Shown here piece after piece: positions 1 to 12,177 of a DNA stretch of 64,000 nt. The notes below the pieces were generated by a model, which saw nothing but the letters and a program-made list of their open reading frames with translations, was not told the DNA's origin and did not search any database. The stretch is from Perognathus longimembris pacificus (taxonomy: Eukaryota; Chordata; Mammalia; Rodentia; Heteromyidae), in the NCBI RefSeq assembly GCF_023159225.1, contig NC_063164.1, positions 74,543,800 through 74,607,799 of the forward strand, in the 5' to 3' direction. Within the stretch, counting starts at the first letter, position 1; every line of letters starts with the position of its first letter. The translations under genes and the position numbers were made by a program.

Positions 1-1039
1 CTCTTTGTCATGTCTGAACTTATTTTTATGTCAGAAATTGCATCTGGGAAATATCTATTTCTTTTGCCTAGAAAAATCACATCTGCTCTAGTCATTTTGA
101 TGACTGCATATATTCCAAAGTGTTTTGAATTTACTGTACCAGTACTGACACCAATATTTTAAATGAAAATTCCCACATCTTGCTTCAGGGTTCACAGACT
201 TAAATTAACAACCCTAAATCTATGAACAACTTATCTTTATCAGAAGTCTCTTCCATTCACTCCACAGATAGAAATGACATCATCATCACCACTGACAGTC
301 CATTCCATGCAGCAGAACTTTGTACCTCAGGCATGATACCCTCAGGTCCTTTATATCCCATCCATGGGCCATTATATGTTAGTAAATCCTTCTTAGCTCA
401 TGTGTTAGTTTTACAGCAACAAAACAAAATAATTGAAATAATTAGCTTAGAAATAGGAAGCATTTATCTAGTTTCCTAGTCCTGGAAATTTCAATCCATA
501 ATTGGGTGTCCCTGTTGCTCAGCTAACATGCCTTGGTAGAAGACTGAGGCAAAGGAAATGTATTCAGTCACTTCATGGTAAAGAAGACCACAAACAAGTG
601 GAGGCATTGGATCCCCAAATCTCTTTTATGACCACATTTTCAGTGTCCTAAAGGTTACATTTCAAGACTCACTTCTTGAACATTCTACTCTATCTCAACC
701 ACCACCATGGGATCAAGCATTAAATTCTTAGATCATTGAGGCACATTTAAGCTGCAAACAATGGCATCACTCTAATATCTGTTTACTCTCTTGGTTTCAG
801 ATAAGATATCACCTTTAGGGACTTTTCCCTAATCATCAGCATGGCAAAATATGAATGCTATATACTTTTACAGATCCAGACCACTGGCATCTAACATCAC
901 ATTTACAAGTTATGCTGAAATATGCTGTTTATGCTTGTATGTACTCTGGTCAAATTTAGGTTCATCTAAGTAGAAGCTTTATCTTTGTGTTTGTATATTC
1001 ACAGAAATGTAATATAATGCAGGAACATTACAGTATTAG
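1..1039. other. Unique AT-rich DNA, no gene seen
   Basis: No gene, RNA or recognisable repeat could be identified here. An 85-codon frame on the plus strand (222-479) has no family resemblance and no splice or start context, and is best taken as chance. Confidence 0.6.
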
Positions 1040-1044
1040 TAATA

Positions 1045-1162
1045 GTAGCTAGGACTACATGGGAGGTTTATGCTAAATACTGTACCAACATTTTATTTAG
1101 TACTTCTATCAAAAGTTTGAGATAGGTACTGTTATTATGTACTTTTAAAAGTAGATCAATCA
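1045..1162 (-). repeat. Old MIR SINE fragment, 3' part
   Basis: Read on the minus strand, the segment matches the MIR core and 3' region: a block equivalent to GATAGGTACTGTTATTAT on the plus strand, with the following A-rich stretch. It continues after the SINE at 1180-1384, which split it. The match is by eye and highly diverged. Confidence 0.45.
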
Positions 1163-1179
1163 AGAAACAACAAAAATTA

Positions 1180-1384
1180 GGGGCTGGGGATATAGCCTAG
1201 TGGCAAGAGTGCCTGCCTCGGATACACGAGGCCCTAGGTTCGATTCCCCAGCACCACATATACAGAAAACGGCCAGAAGTGGCGCTGTGGCTCAAGTGGC
1301 AGAGTGCTAGCCTTGAGCGGGAAGAAGCCAGGGACAGTGCTCAGGCCCTGAGTCCAAGGCCCAGGACTGGCCAAAAAAAAAAAA
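1180..1384 (+). mobile_element. IDL-Geo type dimeric SINE, full length
   Basis: The left monomer starts GGGGCTGGGGATATAGCC and carries tRNA-like A and B boxes (TAGTGGCAAGAGTG and GGTTCGATTCCCC). A linker ending in ACAGAAAACGG leads to the right (Geo) monomer, which runs from GTGGCGCTGTGGCTCAAGTG to CCCAGGACTGGCC, then an A tail. A perfect 17-bp TSD, AGAAACAACAAAAATTA, flanks it at 1163-1179 and 1385-1401. The promoter would be internal pol III type; the copy presumably moved by L1 machinery. It inserted into an older MIR. Confidence 0.93.
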
Positions 1385-1401
1385 AGAAACAACAAAAATT
1401 A

Positions 1402-1455
1402 AATACATTCCTTTTGTCATATAAATGAATAAGTGGTAGAATGAGATTTAAAATA
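1402..1455 (-). repeat. Old MIR fragment, continuation beyond the SINE
   Basis: The plus strand holds ATAAGTGGTAGAATGAGATT, the complement-side MIR motif for 'tag-taagtggcagagc-gggatt'. Together with 1045-1162 it forms one MIR interrupted by the SINE insertion. Confidence 0.4.
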
Positions 1456-1714
1456 TCATGTTTCTATTGCCAGAATTATGCTTAACCATCAGCTATATTG
1501 GTTCTATAAAATTTATCCCTGCAGCTTGTCTACATGAGGTGTGATTTCAAGGATTTTAATATTAGTCACATCTATAAAATACAGTTAAATTAATAAATCA
1601 ACATATAATGAACAATACAGTACACAATAACTGGTTTGACAACATCTATCATGAAACATTGTTGTTCTTTTATAATATATAGATAACAAAACTTAATATA
1701 AGTCCATTTACAAT

Positions 1715-2045
1715 TCTTTTGGTAGTACTGGGATTTAAACTCAGGACTTTCAACACACTAGGCAAGCACTCAAGCATTTGAGATAGGCCTGTAGCCCTTT
1801 TTGATTTAGCTATTCTCTTGAATAAGAACTCACATTTTATTTGGTTCTGCCTGTATCACAATTCTCCAATTTATACTGCCTGCATATCTGAGATGACAGG
1901 AGCATTATCACCATACCAAGCTTTGGAATAGTTACAATGGGTCTTTCAAACTCTTTCCAAGGGTAGACTTGAACTCTGATCCTCTTGATCCAGCCTCCTG
2001 AGTAGCTAGGATTATAAGCATAACTTACCATACCTGTTAACATAT
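1715..2045 (-). mobile_element. Old composite SINE: 7SL-like part plus ID/tRNA-like part
   Basis: On the minus strand the 5' half is 7SL/B1-like: the plus strand shows CCTCCTGAGTAGCTAGGATT near 1996. The 3' half, near 1720-1795, is tRNA-like, with a B-box equivalent of GAGTTTAAATCCCAGTACT. Divergence is high and no TSD could be recognised. The 72-codon minus-strand frame here is a translation of the repeat. Confidence 0.7.
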
Positions 2046-2192
2046 TCATATACATGATACCTAAATAAGTTCCTCAAGTACTCCCAAAGTTTCAGACTAT
2101 GTAACCAAGGTGTAAGTTTTATATTCTCACAAGTTAGGAATATATTAATGAGAACAGCAAAAGGATTTTCAGGTTTAAATAAGCTTCAAAAT

Positions 2193-5100
2193 TTGCTACT
2201 AACCCATATCCAGCAATAATATTGAAACTGCAATAAGAGATCTCCCTTCCAAGAAAAGCCCAGGTCCAGATGGATTCACAGCGGAATTCTACAAGGCTTT
2301 CAAAACAGATCTCACACCAAAATTCCTCAAACTCTTGAATGAAATAGAGAGTAAAAACTCATTACCAAACACATTCTACGCTAATCCCCAAACCAGACAG
2401 GGACACATCAAGGAAAGAGAACTATAGACCAATCAATGCCTTTGATGAACATCGATGCAAAGCTCCTCAACAAAATTCAGGCTAACCGACTTCAACAAGT
2501 CATCAAAAAAAAATCATACACTATGATCAAACCGAATTCATCCCAGGGATGCAAAGTTGGTTCAATATACGCAAGTCAATTAATGTAATCCACCACATCA
2601 ACCAGAGCAAGGTAAAGAATCACATGGTTATATCTCTAGATGCAGAAAAGGTGTTCAATAAAATCTAGCACCTATTTACGATAAAAGCCCTGGAAAAACT
2701 GGGATTCCAGGGAACATTCCTGAATATAATAAAGTCTATTTATGACAAAGCAACAGTGAGCATTATACTAAATGGTAAAAAGATAAAGCCATTCCCTTTA
2801 AAATCAGGAGCAAGACAAGGATGTCTGCTCTCTTCTTGCCTATTCAATATAGTACTTTCCTCTCCTCTTCAACATAGTACAAGCCAGAGCAATTAAGCAA
2901 GAATAAAACAAAGAGGATCCAAAAGGAAAGATGAAGTTAAACTTTCTCTCTTCAGAAATGACATGATCCTATACCTAAAGAACCCCTTAGACTCTACTCC
3001 CAAGGTACTAGAGCTGATCCAAAACTTTGGCAAACTAGCAAGATATAAAATAAATCCTCCAAAATCAATGACTTTTATATATGTCAACAACCTGAACAGC
3101 AAGGCTGAAATCAGAAAAGCAACACCTGGGCTGGGAATATGGCCTAGTGGCAAGAGAGCTTGACTTGTATACATGAAGCCCTGGGTTCGAATCTCCAGCA
3201 CCACATATCAAGAAAACGGCCAGAAGTGGTGCTGTGGCTCAAGTGGCAGAGTGCTAGCCTTGAGTGGGAAGAAGCCAGGGACAGTGCTCAGGCCCTGAGT
3301 CCAAGGCCCAGGACTGGCCAAAGGGAAAAAAAACAAACAGAAAAGCAACACCTTTTGCAATAACCTTAAAAAACATAAAATACCTAGAAATAACCTTAAG
3401 CAAAGAAGTGAAAGAACTCTATAATGAGAACTTTAAAAACTTGAAAAAGGAAATTAAGGCAGAACTTAAGAAATAGAAAAAACTCACATGGTCCTGGATT
3501 GGGAGGATTAACATTGTGAAAATGGCAATATTACCAAAGGCTATCTACAAATTCAATACAATACCCATCAATATCCCAACATCATTCTTCAATGAAATAG
3601 AGGAAGAAATTCAGAAATTCATATGAAACAATAAAAAACCTGAATAGCAAAAACAATCCTGAGTAGAAAGAACAGTGCAGGAGGAATATCAATACCAAAT
3701 TTTAATTATACTACAAAGCAGAAGTAATAAAAACAGCTTTGTACTGGGGCAAGGACAGGCCCAAGGACCAATGGAACAGAACTGAAGACCCAGAAATGAA
3801 CCCACAGACCTATGGCTACCTAATCTTTTACAAAGAAGCTAAAAATACAGGTTAGAATAAAGACAGCCTCTTCAACAAATGGTGCTGGCAAAACCGGGTC
3901 ACCACCTGTAACAAACTAGAACTAGACCCCTACATACCACCCTGAACCAAAATCAACTCCAAATGCACCAAAGACCTGGAAATAAAATCAGACACCCTGA
4001 AAAACTCTACAAGAAGGAATAGGAGAAACTCTAGGACTCCTTGGCACTGGAAGAAACTTCCTCAAACTATGCCCAGAAATGCAACAAAACAAAGAAAGGC
4101 TGGACAATTGGGACTGTATCTAACTGCAGAGCTTCTGCAGGGCAAAGGATATAGCTTCCAAGATAAATAGAAAGCCCACAGATTGGGAAAAAAGATCTTT
4201 GCCAGCCATACAATGGACAAAGGCCTGATGTCTAAAGTATACACAGAACTCCAAAAGCTAAAGTCCTCCAAAACAAATCCTCAAAGAACCAAGAGCCCCC
4301 TCAACAAATGGGCTAAATACCTAAAAAGAGAGTTCTCTGAAGAAGAAATGAGAATGGCCAAGAGTCACATGATAAACTTCTCTGCATCACTGGCCATAAA
4401 AGAAATGCAAATCAAAACAACATTGAGATTCCACTTCACCCCAGTATGAATGTCTACTATTAGGAAATATAACAATAATAAATGCTGGAGGAGATGTGGC
4501 CAAATGGGAACCCTACTACATTGTTGGAGGGGATTCAAACTTGTTCAACCCCTCTGGAAAGCAGTGTGGAAGTTCTTAAGAAGGCTAAACATAGAGCTCC
4601 CCTATGACCCAGTAGCCCCACTTTTGGGAATCTATCCAAAGAAATACAAGGAGGACCACACTAAAGCCACCAGCACAATAATGTTCATCGCAGCACAACT
4701 CTTAATTGCTAAAACATGGAACCAACCGAGATGCCCCTCAGCAGACGAGTGGATCAGGAAAATGTGGTACATATACACAATGGAATTCCATGCCTCTGTC
4801 AGAAAGAATGATATTGCCTCATTTGTAAGTTAATGGAAGGACTTGGAAAAAAATCATACTAAGTGAAGTGACCCAGACCCAAAGAAACATAAACCCTATG
4901 GTGCCACTCTTAAGGAATAGCTAGTACATGAATAGGCTAGTCATGGTAGAAGATCAAAGTACCCCAATAGCTACACCCATAGGACCACATAAAAAGATGC
5001 CAAGCGAAATGAACCCCACGTTATGCAAACAAGAGTTATACCACTGTTGTAATTATTCTCAACATGCCATGTGAACTCGTACTACGTTTTTTTCTCTTTA

Positions 5101-5485
5101 TCCTTGTCTGTTTGTTTGACTGATTGATTTGTTTAGTTTTGTTTCTCCTGTACTCCTTCCTGTGGCTGTACCCTTGCTACCATTGTATTACATCCGAGTA
5201 CCCTGGATACTGTGTATACAGGTATTAGAACTTGGGAAGGGAGAGGGAATAACAAAATCGAGAGACAAAGAACAAAAAGACAAATCATTCAAAAAGCAAC
5301 ACTTACAAAACTATTTGGTGTAAACTAACTTCACAGCTGTTGGGGGGAGAGGAGGAAGGGGATTGAGAGGAGGGAAATGGGGGAGGAGTTAACAAGTAGA
5401 ACAAGAAATGTACTCACTGCCTTTTACATGAATCTGTAACCCCTCTGTATCACACTTTGACAATAAAGAAAAACATGTGAAAAAA
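2193..5485 (+). mobile_element. L1 LINE, 5'-truncated: ORF2 RT domain to 3' end
   Basis: The segment follows L1 ORF2 from the reverse transcriptase region ('AAAAGCCCAGGTCCAG', about 2260) through the C-terminal domain (about 4450-4930) and into a 3' UTR. The UTR has a G-rich purine block (5340-5395) and an AATAAA near 5463 with a short A-rich tail. The reading frame is broken by many stops and indels. The RT active-site position reads F-R-N-D-M instead of the usual F-A-D-D motif (2951-2965), so it is dead. A short candidate TSD, TTCAAAAT, lies at 2185-2192 and 5495-5502. It is interrupted by the SINE at 3128-3337. Confidence 0.93.
3128..3337 (+). mobile_element. IDL-Geo type SINE nested in L1
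   Basis: Both monomers are present (GGGCTGGGAATATGGCC through CCCAGGACTGGCC) with a short impure A-rich tail. A perfect 16-bp TSD, CAGAAAAGCAACACCT, at 3112-3127 and 3338-3353 shows it landed within the L1 ORF2 sequence and is therefore younger than that L1. The two short open frames over this region are translations of the SINE. Confidence 0.93.
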
Positions 5486-5502
5486 GATTACTGATTCAAA
5501 AT

Positions 5503-5994
5503 ATTAAAATTACCTAAAACATTGCCTTAAAAATTGCTATGAAGAAAGCAAAAGGATAAATGCTAGCATCCTACTGCAGATCAATAAAACATTATCTTGC
5601 TGAAGCAGGTATTCTGAAATAAGATCAACAATGGCTCCAAAATAGAAACATAGGGAACACAAATGTTCTGAGTGTGCACTGAAAGATGTGATCACAATTA
5701 TTCCATTTCTGATCGCAGCAAGGCCTTTGGAGTACCTATTTCAACTCTTGTATACCATCTTTCAGTAGCAACTGATTCCATAATGAAATAAATAAATACA
5801 CACTGGCTCTAACATTAGATGACATTAAAGATAAGAGTTACTTATCTTTTGTGAAAAGCATTGGGAGGCAGGAGGAAAGATGCATTTGTACTACTTGACT
5901 GACAACTATATATCTGTTTCCTTATAGCTTGGGAAAGGATTACTCACTCATTAAAGAAAATTATTTTCCATGACTTCTTTAAGATGTTTTTTAT
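5503..5994. other. Unique AT-rich DNA, nothing recognised
   Basis: No gene or repeat was identified between the L1 3' end and the next SINE fragment. Confidence 0.55.
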
Positions 5995-6082
5995 TTAGGT
6001 CCAAGACCGGGACTTGAACTCTTTCCCTGGTGCTTTCACTCATTGGCTAGAGCTCTACCAAGTGAGCAATGCATCCAGCCCA
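5995..6082 (-). mobile_element. Old tRNA-like SINE monomer
   Basis: On the minus strand it begins GGGCTGGATGCATTGCTCAC and carries TTGGTAGAGCTCTAGCC and a B-box-like GAGTTCAAGTCCCGG. It resembles the tRNA-like half of the SINEs elsewhere in the window. No clear tail or TSD is visible. Confidence 0.6.
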
Positions 6083-7197
6083 TCCTTAAGCTTTTATTAA
6101 ATAATGAAGGTGCTATCATGTTCTATCTCCTCACTTTCAACTTATCTTCTGTTTGTATACTAGCACTCTGTAATGTGAGAAGTTTCACAAATGACTTATA
6201 ATCATACAGCACATTGTGCACTTTCCCTAAAGAACATCCATAATTCCAAAGTAGACTTACAGTAACTCAACTAATGTTTTCTGATAACTGGATGGAAAGA
6301 GGACAGGACAGATTTTACCAAGGAACTGTACAGACCTGGATTCTGTCATAAATCAATAATATTCAAAATAACCATAATATTTAATAGAATATAATATTTT
6401 TCCTCACTTTAGTCATTAAATAAAGCTCTGGAGATAGTCAGTGTATCATAAAGAAAGGAATCTTGACAATGGCGAAGCCTGGGTTCTTCCCTTTGTGATC
6501 TTGAACATATCTAATGGTGAATCTATAAAAGGAAACATAATATTAATTTACAAAGAATTCATGAATATTTCATATAATTTATGCAAAATGATCACATTTT
6601 ATGTCCTTCATGAATCAAAAATACTTCTTTACACAACACTGGTGTATTTTTTGGATGGGAAAAAATAGAAAAAAATAGACTGGAAATATGTTCTCAAATT
6701 TAAAAGAGTAAAACCTTTTGTTATCTATGTTTGGGCATTTTGTCATGCAAATTCACTGAGATATTCTACAAACAGATGTATTAACAGAGTGGTAGACATA
6801 TCGGAGATGCTTAATAATGGGTTATGATTGACAAATAAAAATGAAGAAGAATCTGGATTCTGGTTTATATCAGTAGAGTGTCTTTTGCATTACCTAGAGA
6901 AGAAGCTGCTGATTTAGAAGATTCGCTGTATCTCTGATCTAAGTATTGTCAGGCAGTATTAAATTAGCTGAGCCATAACAAACATTGCTTATAGATTGAT
7001 AGGCTTATTATAAAATCTTTCCATACTCCCTTCCATGATTATAAAATAATGCATTTTATTGTAGAAAATTTACTTTTATAGAAAGGTATAATGAAGAAAA
7101 AACTATAATAATCCCAGAAACTAGAGAAAATATGTATTACAAGATTTTTCTACTGGTTTATTTTCTGTTGCAGATAAGTATGTGCATGTATCTATTT
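6083..7197. other. Unique AT-rich DNA, nothing recognised
   Basis: A 75-codon plus-strand frame (6441-6668) has no recognisable motif and lies in about 70% AT sequence. I treat it as chance. Confidence 0.55.
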
Positions 7198-7203
7198 ACT
7201 ATC

Positions 7204-7302
7204 TTTCTTTTTTTTCTTTCTCTTTCTCTCTCTCTTTCTTTCATCTATCTCCAACTATCTTTGAACAAAAGTCTCATATGTATACAAACACTATATATAT
7301 AG

Positions 7303-7342
<40 letters not shown>
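7204..7342. repeat. CT-rich tract followed by (GT)n microsatellite
   Basis: A pyrimidine-rich stretch (7204-7245) is followed by an uninterrupted GT repeat of about 19 units (7304-7342). Confidence 0.95.
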
Positions 7343-7343
<1 letters not shown>

Positions 7344-7403
7344 TGGTTGATTACCAGCAACATCTACAAATGACTTTAAATCTTACTATCTTGATTCATT
7401 TGT

Positions 7404-7440
7404 CATATATATGATATATATATATATATATATACATACA
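7404..7440. repeat. (AT)n microsatellite
   Basis: The tract is an imperfect AT/TA dinucleotide run ending in TACATACACATA. Confidence 0.9.
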
Positions 7441-7442
7441 CA

Positions 7443-8294
7443 TATGCATACATTTAATAGAATTTGAGAACTTACACAAAATATAAAATAGTTAAGAGGA
7501 TTACTTAATGTATCAAATGTTTCCTGAAAGTAACTTTCTAAATATCATGGTAGGACATTATACCCGAGACATTTTAACTTAGGCATTGGTAATTGTTTAT
7601 GTATTTCTGTTTTCCAATAATATATTTCTTACTAATACCAATTGAAAGTATATCGATTTACATGTGCAAATATTATTACTAAAATAAGTAGATTCTTTGA
7701 TATAAAAATTTTAACTTCACTGGGGATATTATACTTTGTAAATATGTCAATATCTTATTTGAACCCTTAATAAACTTAATATTATAAAGCTTTACATGTA
7801 CTTTGTCAAATATAAATTATTTAGCTTTATAACTCTTTTGTTTTAGAGGTAAACTCATACTTATAATCCTAAAATTGTACTTATTTTATACTTTTATATC
7901 TTGATTTAATCACTGAACTTGACCCCAAAATTTTGCAGTACACTTCATAATGACTTTGGTACTTTATAAGGGGATATAACTTTCTTTGTATCAAAACTTC
8001 AAAAAAATCTAAATAACATCCTTAATTGGGCTAAAGCCTTATGTCATCATCGATTAAATTATATATTTTTATCAATTACTAAATTCGTATTGTATTTTTA
8101 CCATTAATGTATTAGTTCTGTTAGTATATTGACATAAAATTCCCTTTCAAACATTTCTTGATTGCTCACTTGCCCAGTCATGCTACATAATGATCTGTTG
8201 ATCACCAACAGCATGTACAAATGACCTTAAAACATACTATACTGTGTTCCCTTTCAGTAGGTTTTGCTTTTCCTATATACATTAAAGCTTGGAG
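7443..8294. other. Unique, very AT-rich DNA
   Basis: Nothing beyond AT-rich unique sequence could be recognised here. Confidence 0.55.
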
Positions 8295-8385
8295 GAGCTG
8301 GGGATATGGCTTAGTGGTAGAATGCCTCCCTCACATACATGAAGCCCTGGGTTCAATTCCTCAGCACCACATATATAGAGAAAAG
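8295..8385 (+). mobile_element. Monomeric ID-like SINE (left monomer only)
   Basis: The element runs GAGCTGGGGATATGGC through GGTTCAATTCCTCAGCACC and then turns into an A-rich tail, with no Geo half. Flanks ATTAAAGCTTGG and AATAAAGCCTGG look like a decayed TSD. It is either an ID-like relative of the left monomer or a dimer truncated at the linker. Confidence 0.78.
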
Positions 8386-8416
8386 AAATAAAGCCTGGGT
8401 AGGTCTTGGGTATTAT

Positions 8417-8540
8417 ATGTTCATTTGTTTATTGTTTATTTTGTTGTTTTTGTTTGTTTGATTTGTTTATTTTGTTTATTTGTTTATTTTGTTATTTGTT
8501 TTGTTTATTTGTTGTTTTTGTTTGTTCGTTTGTTTTTGAT
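8417..8540. repeat. (TTTG/TTTA)n simple repeat
   Basis: About 120 bp of interspersed TTTG, TTTA and TTTTG units form an imperfect tetra/pentanucleotide repeat. Confidence 0.92.
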
Positions 8541-10205
8541 TGAGCCTATTCTTGAATGGCCATAAAGGAGAATATGTGGCAGACAGGATAATCTCATAAA
8601 CTAAGTGCTCTCCTTGGCTCACTGCATTGTGGAAAAGGCACTCAAAAGTAAAGTGATCCTTTCACATTCCTATTGGCTTTCTGGGAAGTTATATTGTAGC
8701 AAAAATCTACTTTTTGTATAAAACTTCTGCCTCTATGAGGCTTTGTTTCATTCACTTAAGGCCAACTAAGCAACAGTGTGAAAAATAAAATTAGATATTC
8801 AAACTCAGGAGCTTATGTTCATAAAACAATATAAGTGAATTAAATTAATTTAAAAATATTTCTAATCCAGCCTATGAAATCAAAGTTGCCTAAGACTTTC
8901 TGCAGAATTGAAGAGTTTCTCAGTGAGCTAAGTGGTTTGTCTGCTTCTACTGAATCATCAGCATGAAAGCCAAGTAACACTAACTAAACCCTTACAAAAC
9001 AAAAGACAAGAAAAGAAAACCCTTCCTTCTTGTCTTACCAACACTGCTATTATCACATAGAGTGTTTCACATGATAAGCCATTCATTAAAGCATCACCTA
9101 CTGTTTTTTTCCTCCTCAGAACCAGCTAGAACATGATCTGTCTCTGCATGAAGATATTGGACCTCTGACCTTTTTCGTAGCTATTTCCAGCATCTATAAT
9201 AAACAGAGTTCACTAGATTTCTCTAAATCTCTGATTATGTTTACTGTGGAATCCAAGTGTTCAGCTCAGGAAGAAAAATTAAGGTTGATTTTCAAATATT
9301 ATGTACAAATTCTAGCTACTAAGCATTCCATAATGAGCAGTTTGGCAATTCAAAGCAAATTAGGGTTCCCACTAGGCAAAGATGACACACACTGCAGTCA
9401 AAGAAAGATGGTGTGTGGTTAATAGAGAATACTCTCCAAGAATTTCAAGTCAATCCCAAGTGCTCTGCTCAGTAGAATTATTTAAAGAAAAATTTCATAA
9501 TGCAGTTTATTACAGCAATTTCATGATTGCTCCTAACGTATCTTTCTTTGGTTTTCAATCTTAATTTGTAGTATAAGATTAATAAGTCACAGCCAGATAT
9601 CAGTGACTGGTTCTTCAGAAATGTGCAATTGTGAGAAAAAAGATTATCTTTTGTGAGATCCTCAGGAAGAGTGTGATGGACCCAACAACTGCCAGAGATT
9701 AATGAGATGATTAAAAATGAGAAATGAACTAATCAGAAATGTACTCATAGCAGATATAGAGAAACTAAGATGTTAACTGCTTAGTTGTGAAGGGCTAATT
9801 ATTCATATTATTGACTTAACTACACAGAAAAATACATATTGTAGAATAATTGAAAGATACATATACATAAAGAAAATGCAAAAAAACATTCCTTCTACCA
9901 CACACTCTGATCTGTATTATTTGAAATATATAAATGTATATATTGAGATCAAGGAATATATGAAAAATATGCAAATAAAATCTCTACATGTACACATGCC
10001 TATCTATTTGGATATGTAGTTGTGAAGTTTAGCATAATTTGTGTGGATATATGAGCTGATATACAAATAAAAATATACATATATGTGCATATTTATAAAT
10101 AGTGAGAGTTCAGACAGCATAATTTTGTTTTGAAAAGCTACATAAACTTATATCCATAATAAAACCATTGTATATTATGTTCATTATATATACCCATTAC
10201 ATTAA
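8541..10205. other. Unique AT-rich DNA, nothing recognised
   Basis: Short plus-strand frames near 9237-9564 show no motifs or exon-like boundaries. No young repeats were seen in this interval. Confidence 0.5.
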
Positions 10206-10209
10206 GATA

Positions 10210-10510
10210 TTAATATCACTTTTGTAATATTCCATTTTATAAGTGTACTATTATTTGTTTCACTATTGTTGGACCTTCAGGGTGTTTTAAGCTTTTTTTT
10301 TATTATGAACAACATTTTAATGGAAATCATTTATATAACTGTCTGATTAGTTCCTAAAAATTAATGAAATTACTGGGTCAATAACTATGTTCTTAGCTTT
10401 ATGAAAAATGTTACCACATTGTCTTCTAGAAAGTTTGTATTAATTTACCTTGCTCCTGGCAACACATTAGAATAACCTCCCATTTTTGAGACCAAAATGT
10501 ATATTCTCAT
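10210..10510 (-). mobile_element. Ancient L1 3' region fragment
   Basis: The plus strand follows the complement of an ancient mammalian L1 3' region: an 'attgttggacattcaggg' block, a 'tattatgaacaa' block, 'attactgggtca', and 'ccacattgtcttctagaaag-ttgtattaatttac'. Divergence is large, and both subfamily and exact ends are uncertain. Confidence 0.6.
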
Positions 10511-11160
10511 TACCAATTTTTAATTTAATAATGCAAAACTCCAAATATTGCATATTAAGAAATTTGAAATATTTTATTTTTTTCTAGTTTTCTGTTTCAT
10601 ACTTTTCATTTAGCTGTGCATTTTCTTTAGGCATATTCAACAACATTTTATCATTCACATCACTTTGTGATAAGTTTATTTTGTGTTTTGCTAGTCAATC
10701 TGTATATTCCATATTGCCAAATCTATTCATTAAATCATCCTCTAATGAAATATTCTTACTTGCTATTTTAAAAATGAAGCTAACATACTCAATTTATTTA
10801 TTTCCATTTTCTATTATAAAAATAATTTCATCACCAACTTCTTTTTGTTGTAGAATCACTCAGTCTTTGTGAAAAGCACTGTTATCATCCAGTATATATC
10901 TCAATAGTTTGTAATGAAACTCCAATACTCATTACTTCTCATATTCAGAATTTTATTATTTTATTATGTAATTTTGTCAAATGAAGTATTGGACAATTTT
11001 CAAAATATTTGTAAGTTATCTTTAAGTTGAATGGAATTGCATTAATATAGAAGTATTTGCTATTAGGGTCTGTTCATATAAAAGCACAGACTTGTTTCTC
11101 AGTGATTAGTGTTCACTCTCAATAGAAGTTTAGGAGTCTCACAGTTCCTGCAACTTTTCT
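10511..11160. other. Unique AT-rich DNA, nothing recognised
   Basis: No gene or recognisable repeat. The interval ends at a poly(T) tract (11171-11198) that is the tail of the adjacent minus-strand SINE. Confidence 0.5.
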
Positions 11161-11164
11161 AACT

Positions 11165-11415
11165 TTTCCTTTTTTTTTTTCTTTTTTTTTTTTTTTTGAC
11201 AATTCTAGATTCAATTCTGACTCTGGGCACTGTCCTTAAGATTCTTTGGCTCAAGACTAGAACTCAACCAATTAAGCTACAGCTCAAATTCTGGTTATTT
11301 TTCCTTTTGTAATTTATTGGAGATAACAGTCTCATTGACTTTCTTGGCCAGAAAGTTCAAAGCTGGGCTGGCCTTAGTACCTAGGATTGAATGCATAAGC
11401 CACTAGTGACCAGCA
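11165..11415 (-). mobile_element. Old composite SINE: 7SL-like plus Geo-like halves
   Basis: Read on the minus strand, a decayed 7SL-like part (plus strand near 11370-11400: CCTAGGATTGAATGCATAAG) is followed by a part matching the Geo monomer (plus strand: CTCTGGGCACTGTCC and CTTTGGCTCAAGACTAG). The A tail appears as the T tract at its left end. Linker text such as TTATTGGAGATAACAGTCTC recurs in the copies at 15176 and 52665. Confidence 0.72.
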
Positions 11416-11462
11416 GTTACTGAAATTTTGATCAGTTTTATTCCAAGGTAAATGATATATAT

Positions 11463-11542
11463 AGGAGAGAGAGAGAGAGAGAGATGGAGGGAGAGAGACA
11501 GATAGACAGACAAGAGATAGAGTGACAGAGAGACAGAGAAAC
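11463..11542. repeat. (GA)n / GACA simple repeat
   Basis: A GA run of about 12 units passes into mixed GAGA, GACA and GATA units. Confidence 0.93.
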
Positions 11543-11570
11543 TAATCAATATATGTATGGAAAATAAAGT

Positions 11571-11793
11571 GGGAGCTGGGGATATGGCCTAGTGGTGAAG
11601 AGTGCTTGTCTTGTATATATGAGGCCCTGGGTTCAATTTCCCAACACCACATATACAGAAAACAGCCAGAAGTGGCGCTGTGGCTCAAGTGACAGAGTGC
11701 TAGCCTTGAGCAAAAGGAAGCCAGGGACAGTGCTCAGGCCCTGAGTTCAAGCCCCAGGACTGGCAAAAAAAAAAAAAAAAAAAAAAAAAAGGA
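11571..11793 (+). mobile_element. IDL-Geo type SINE
   Basis: The full dimer is present, with AGCTGGGGATATGGCC at the start and CCCCAGGACTGGC before a long A tail (about 27 A). The right monomer has GAGCAAAAGGAAGCC rather than the GAGCGGGAAGAAGCC seen in other copies, so it belongs to a different sub-lineage. The flanks (AAATAAAGTG, AAGAAAGTGAA) are only weakly similar, so the TSD is unclear. Confidence 0.9.
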
Positions 11794-11861
11794 AGAAAGA
11801 AAGAAAGTGAATAGGTTATTTTTTAATATATTTTAATGCCTTTCCTAGTCTATATACTTTT

Positions 11862-12035
11862 TCTGAATAATTATTTATTTATTGTAAAAGTGACATAAAG
11901 GGAGGTTCCAGTTTCATACGTAAGGCAATGGGTACACTTCTGGTACAACTTGTTACCGCCTCCCTAATTTCCCCCTCCCTCCCCCTTTTCCTCCTCCCCC
12001 AAGAGTTGTTCAGTTGGTTTACACCAAATAGTTTT
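11862..12035 (-). mobile_element. L1 3' UTR end, heavily truncated
   Basis: The plus strand shows the complement of the common L1 3' end of this genome: ACATAAAGGGAGGTT-like, GGTACAACTTGTTACC-like and the C-rich block CCCCCTCCCTCCCCC, then TTGTTCAGTTGGTTTACACC. Only about 170 bp were inserted, so this is a strongly 5'-truncated copy. Confidence 0.85.
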
Positions 12036-12177
12036 TTTTGTTTTTTTTTTTTAGCATATGAACAGACTTTATTTAGGCAACATAATGTTGCAAAGTTGTT
12101 AGAATATTGAATGTCTTTATAGAAAGTATGCTTTGTTTTTCAATTCCCCACAGTGTCTCTCATTGTATACTCTTTTT

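Noticed and set aside
1180..1260. tRNA-Ala-like gene signatures (A and B boxes) here and in the other SINE copies
   Set aside because: They are the tRNA-derived halves of SINEs with linkers, tails and TSDs. They lack a tRNA-length cloverleaf end and an immediate terminator.
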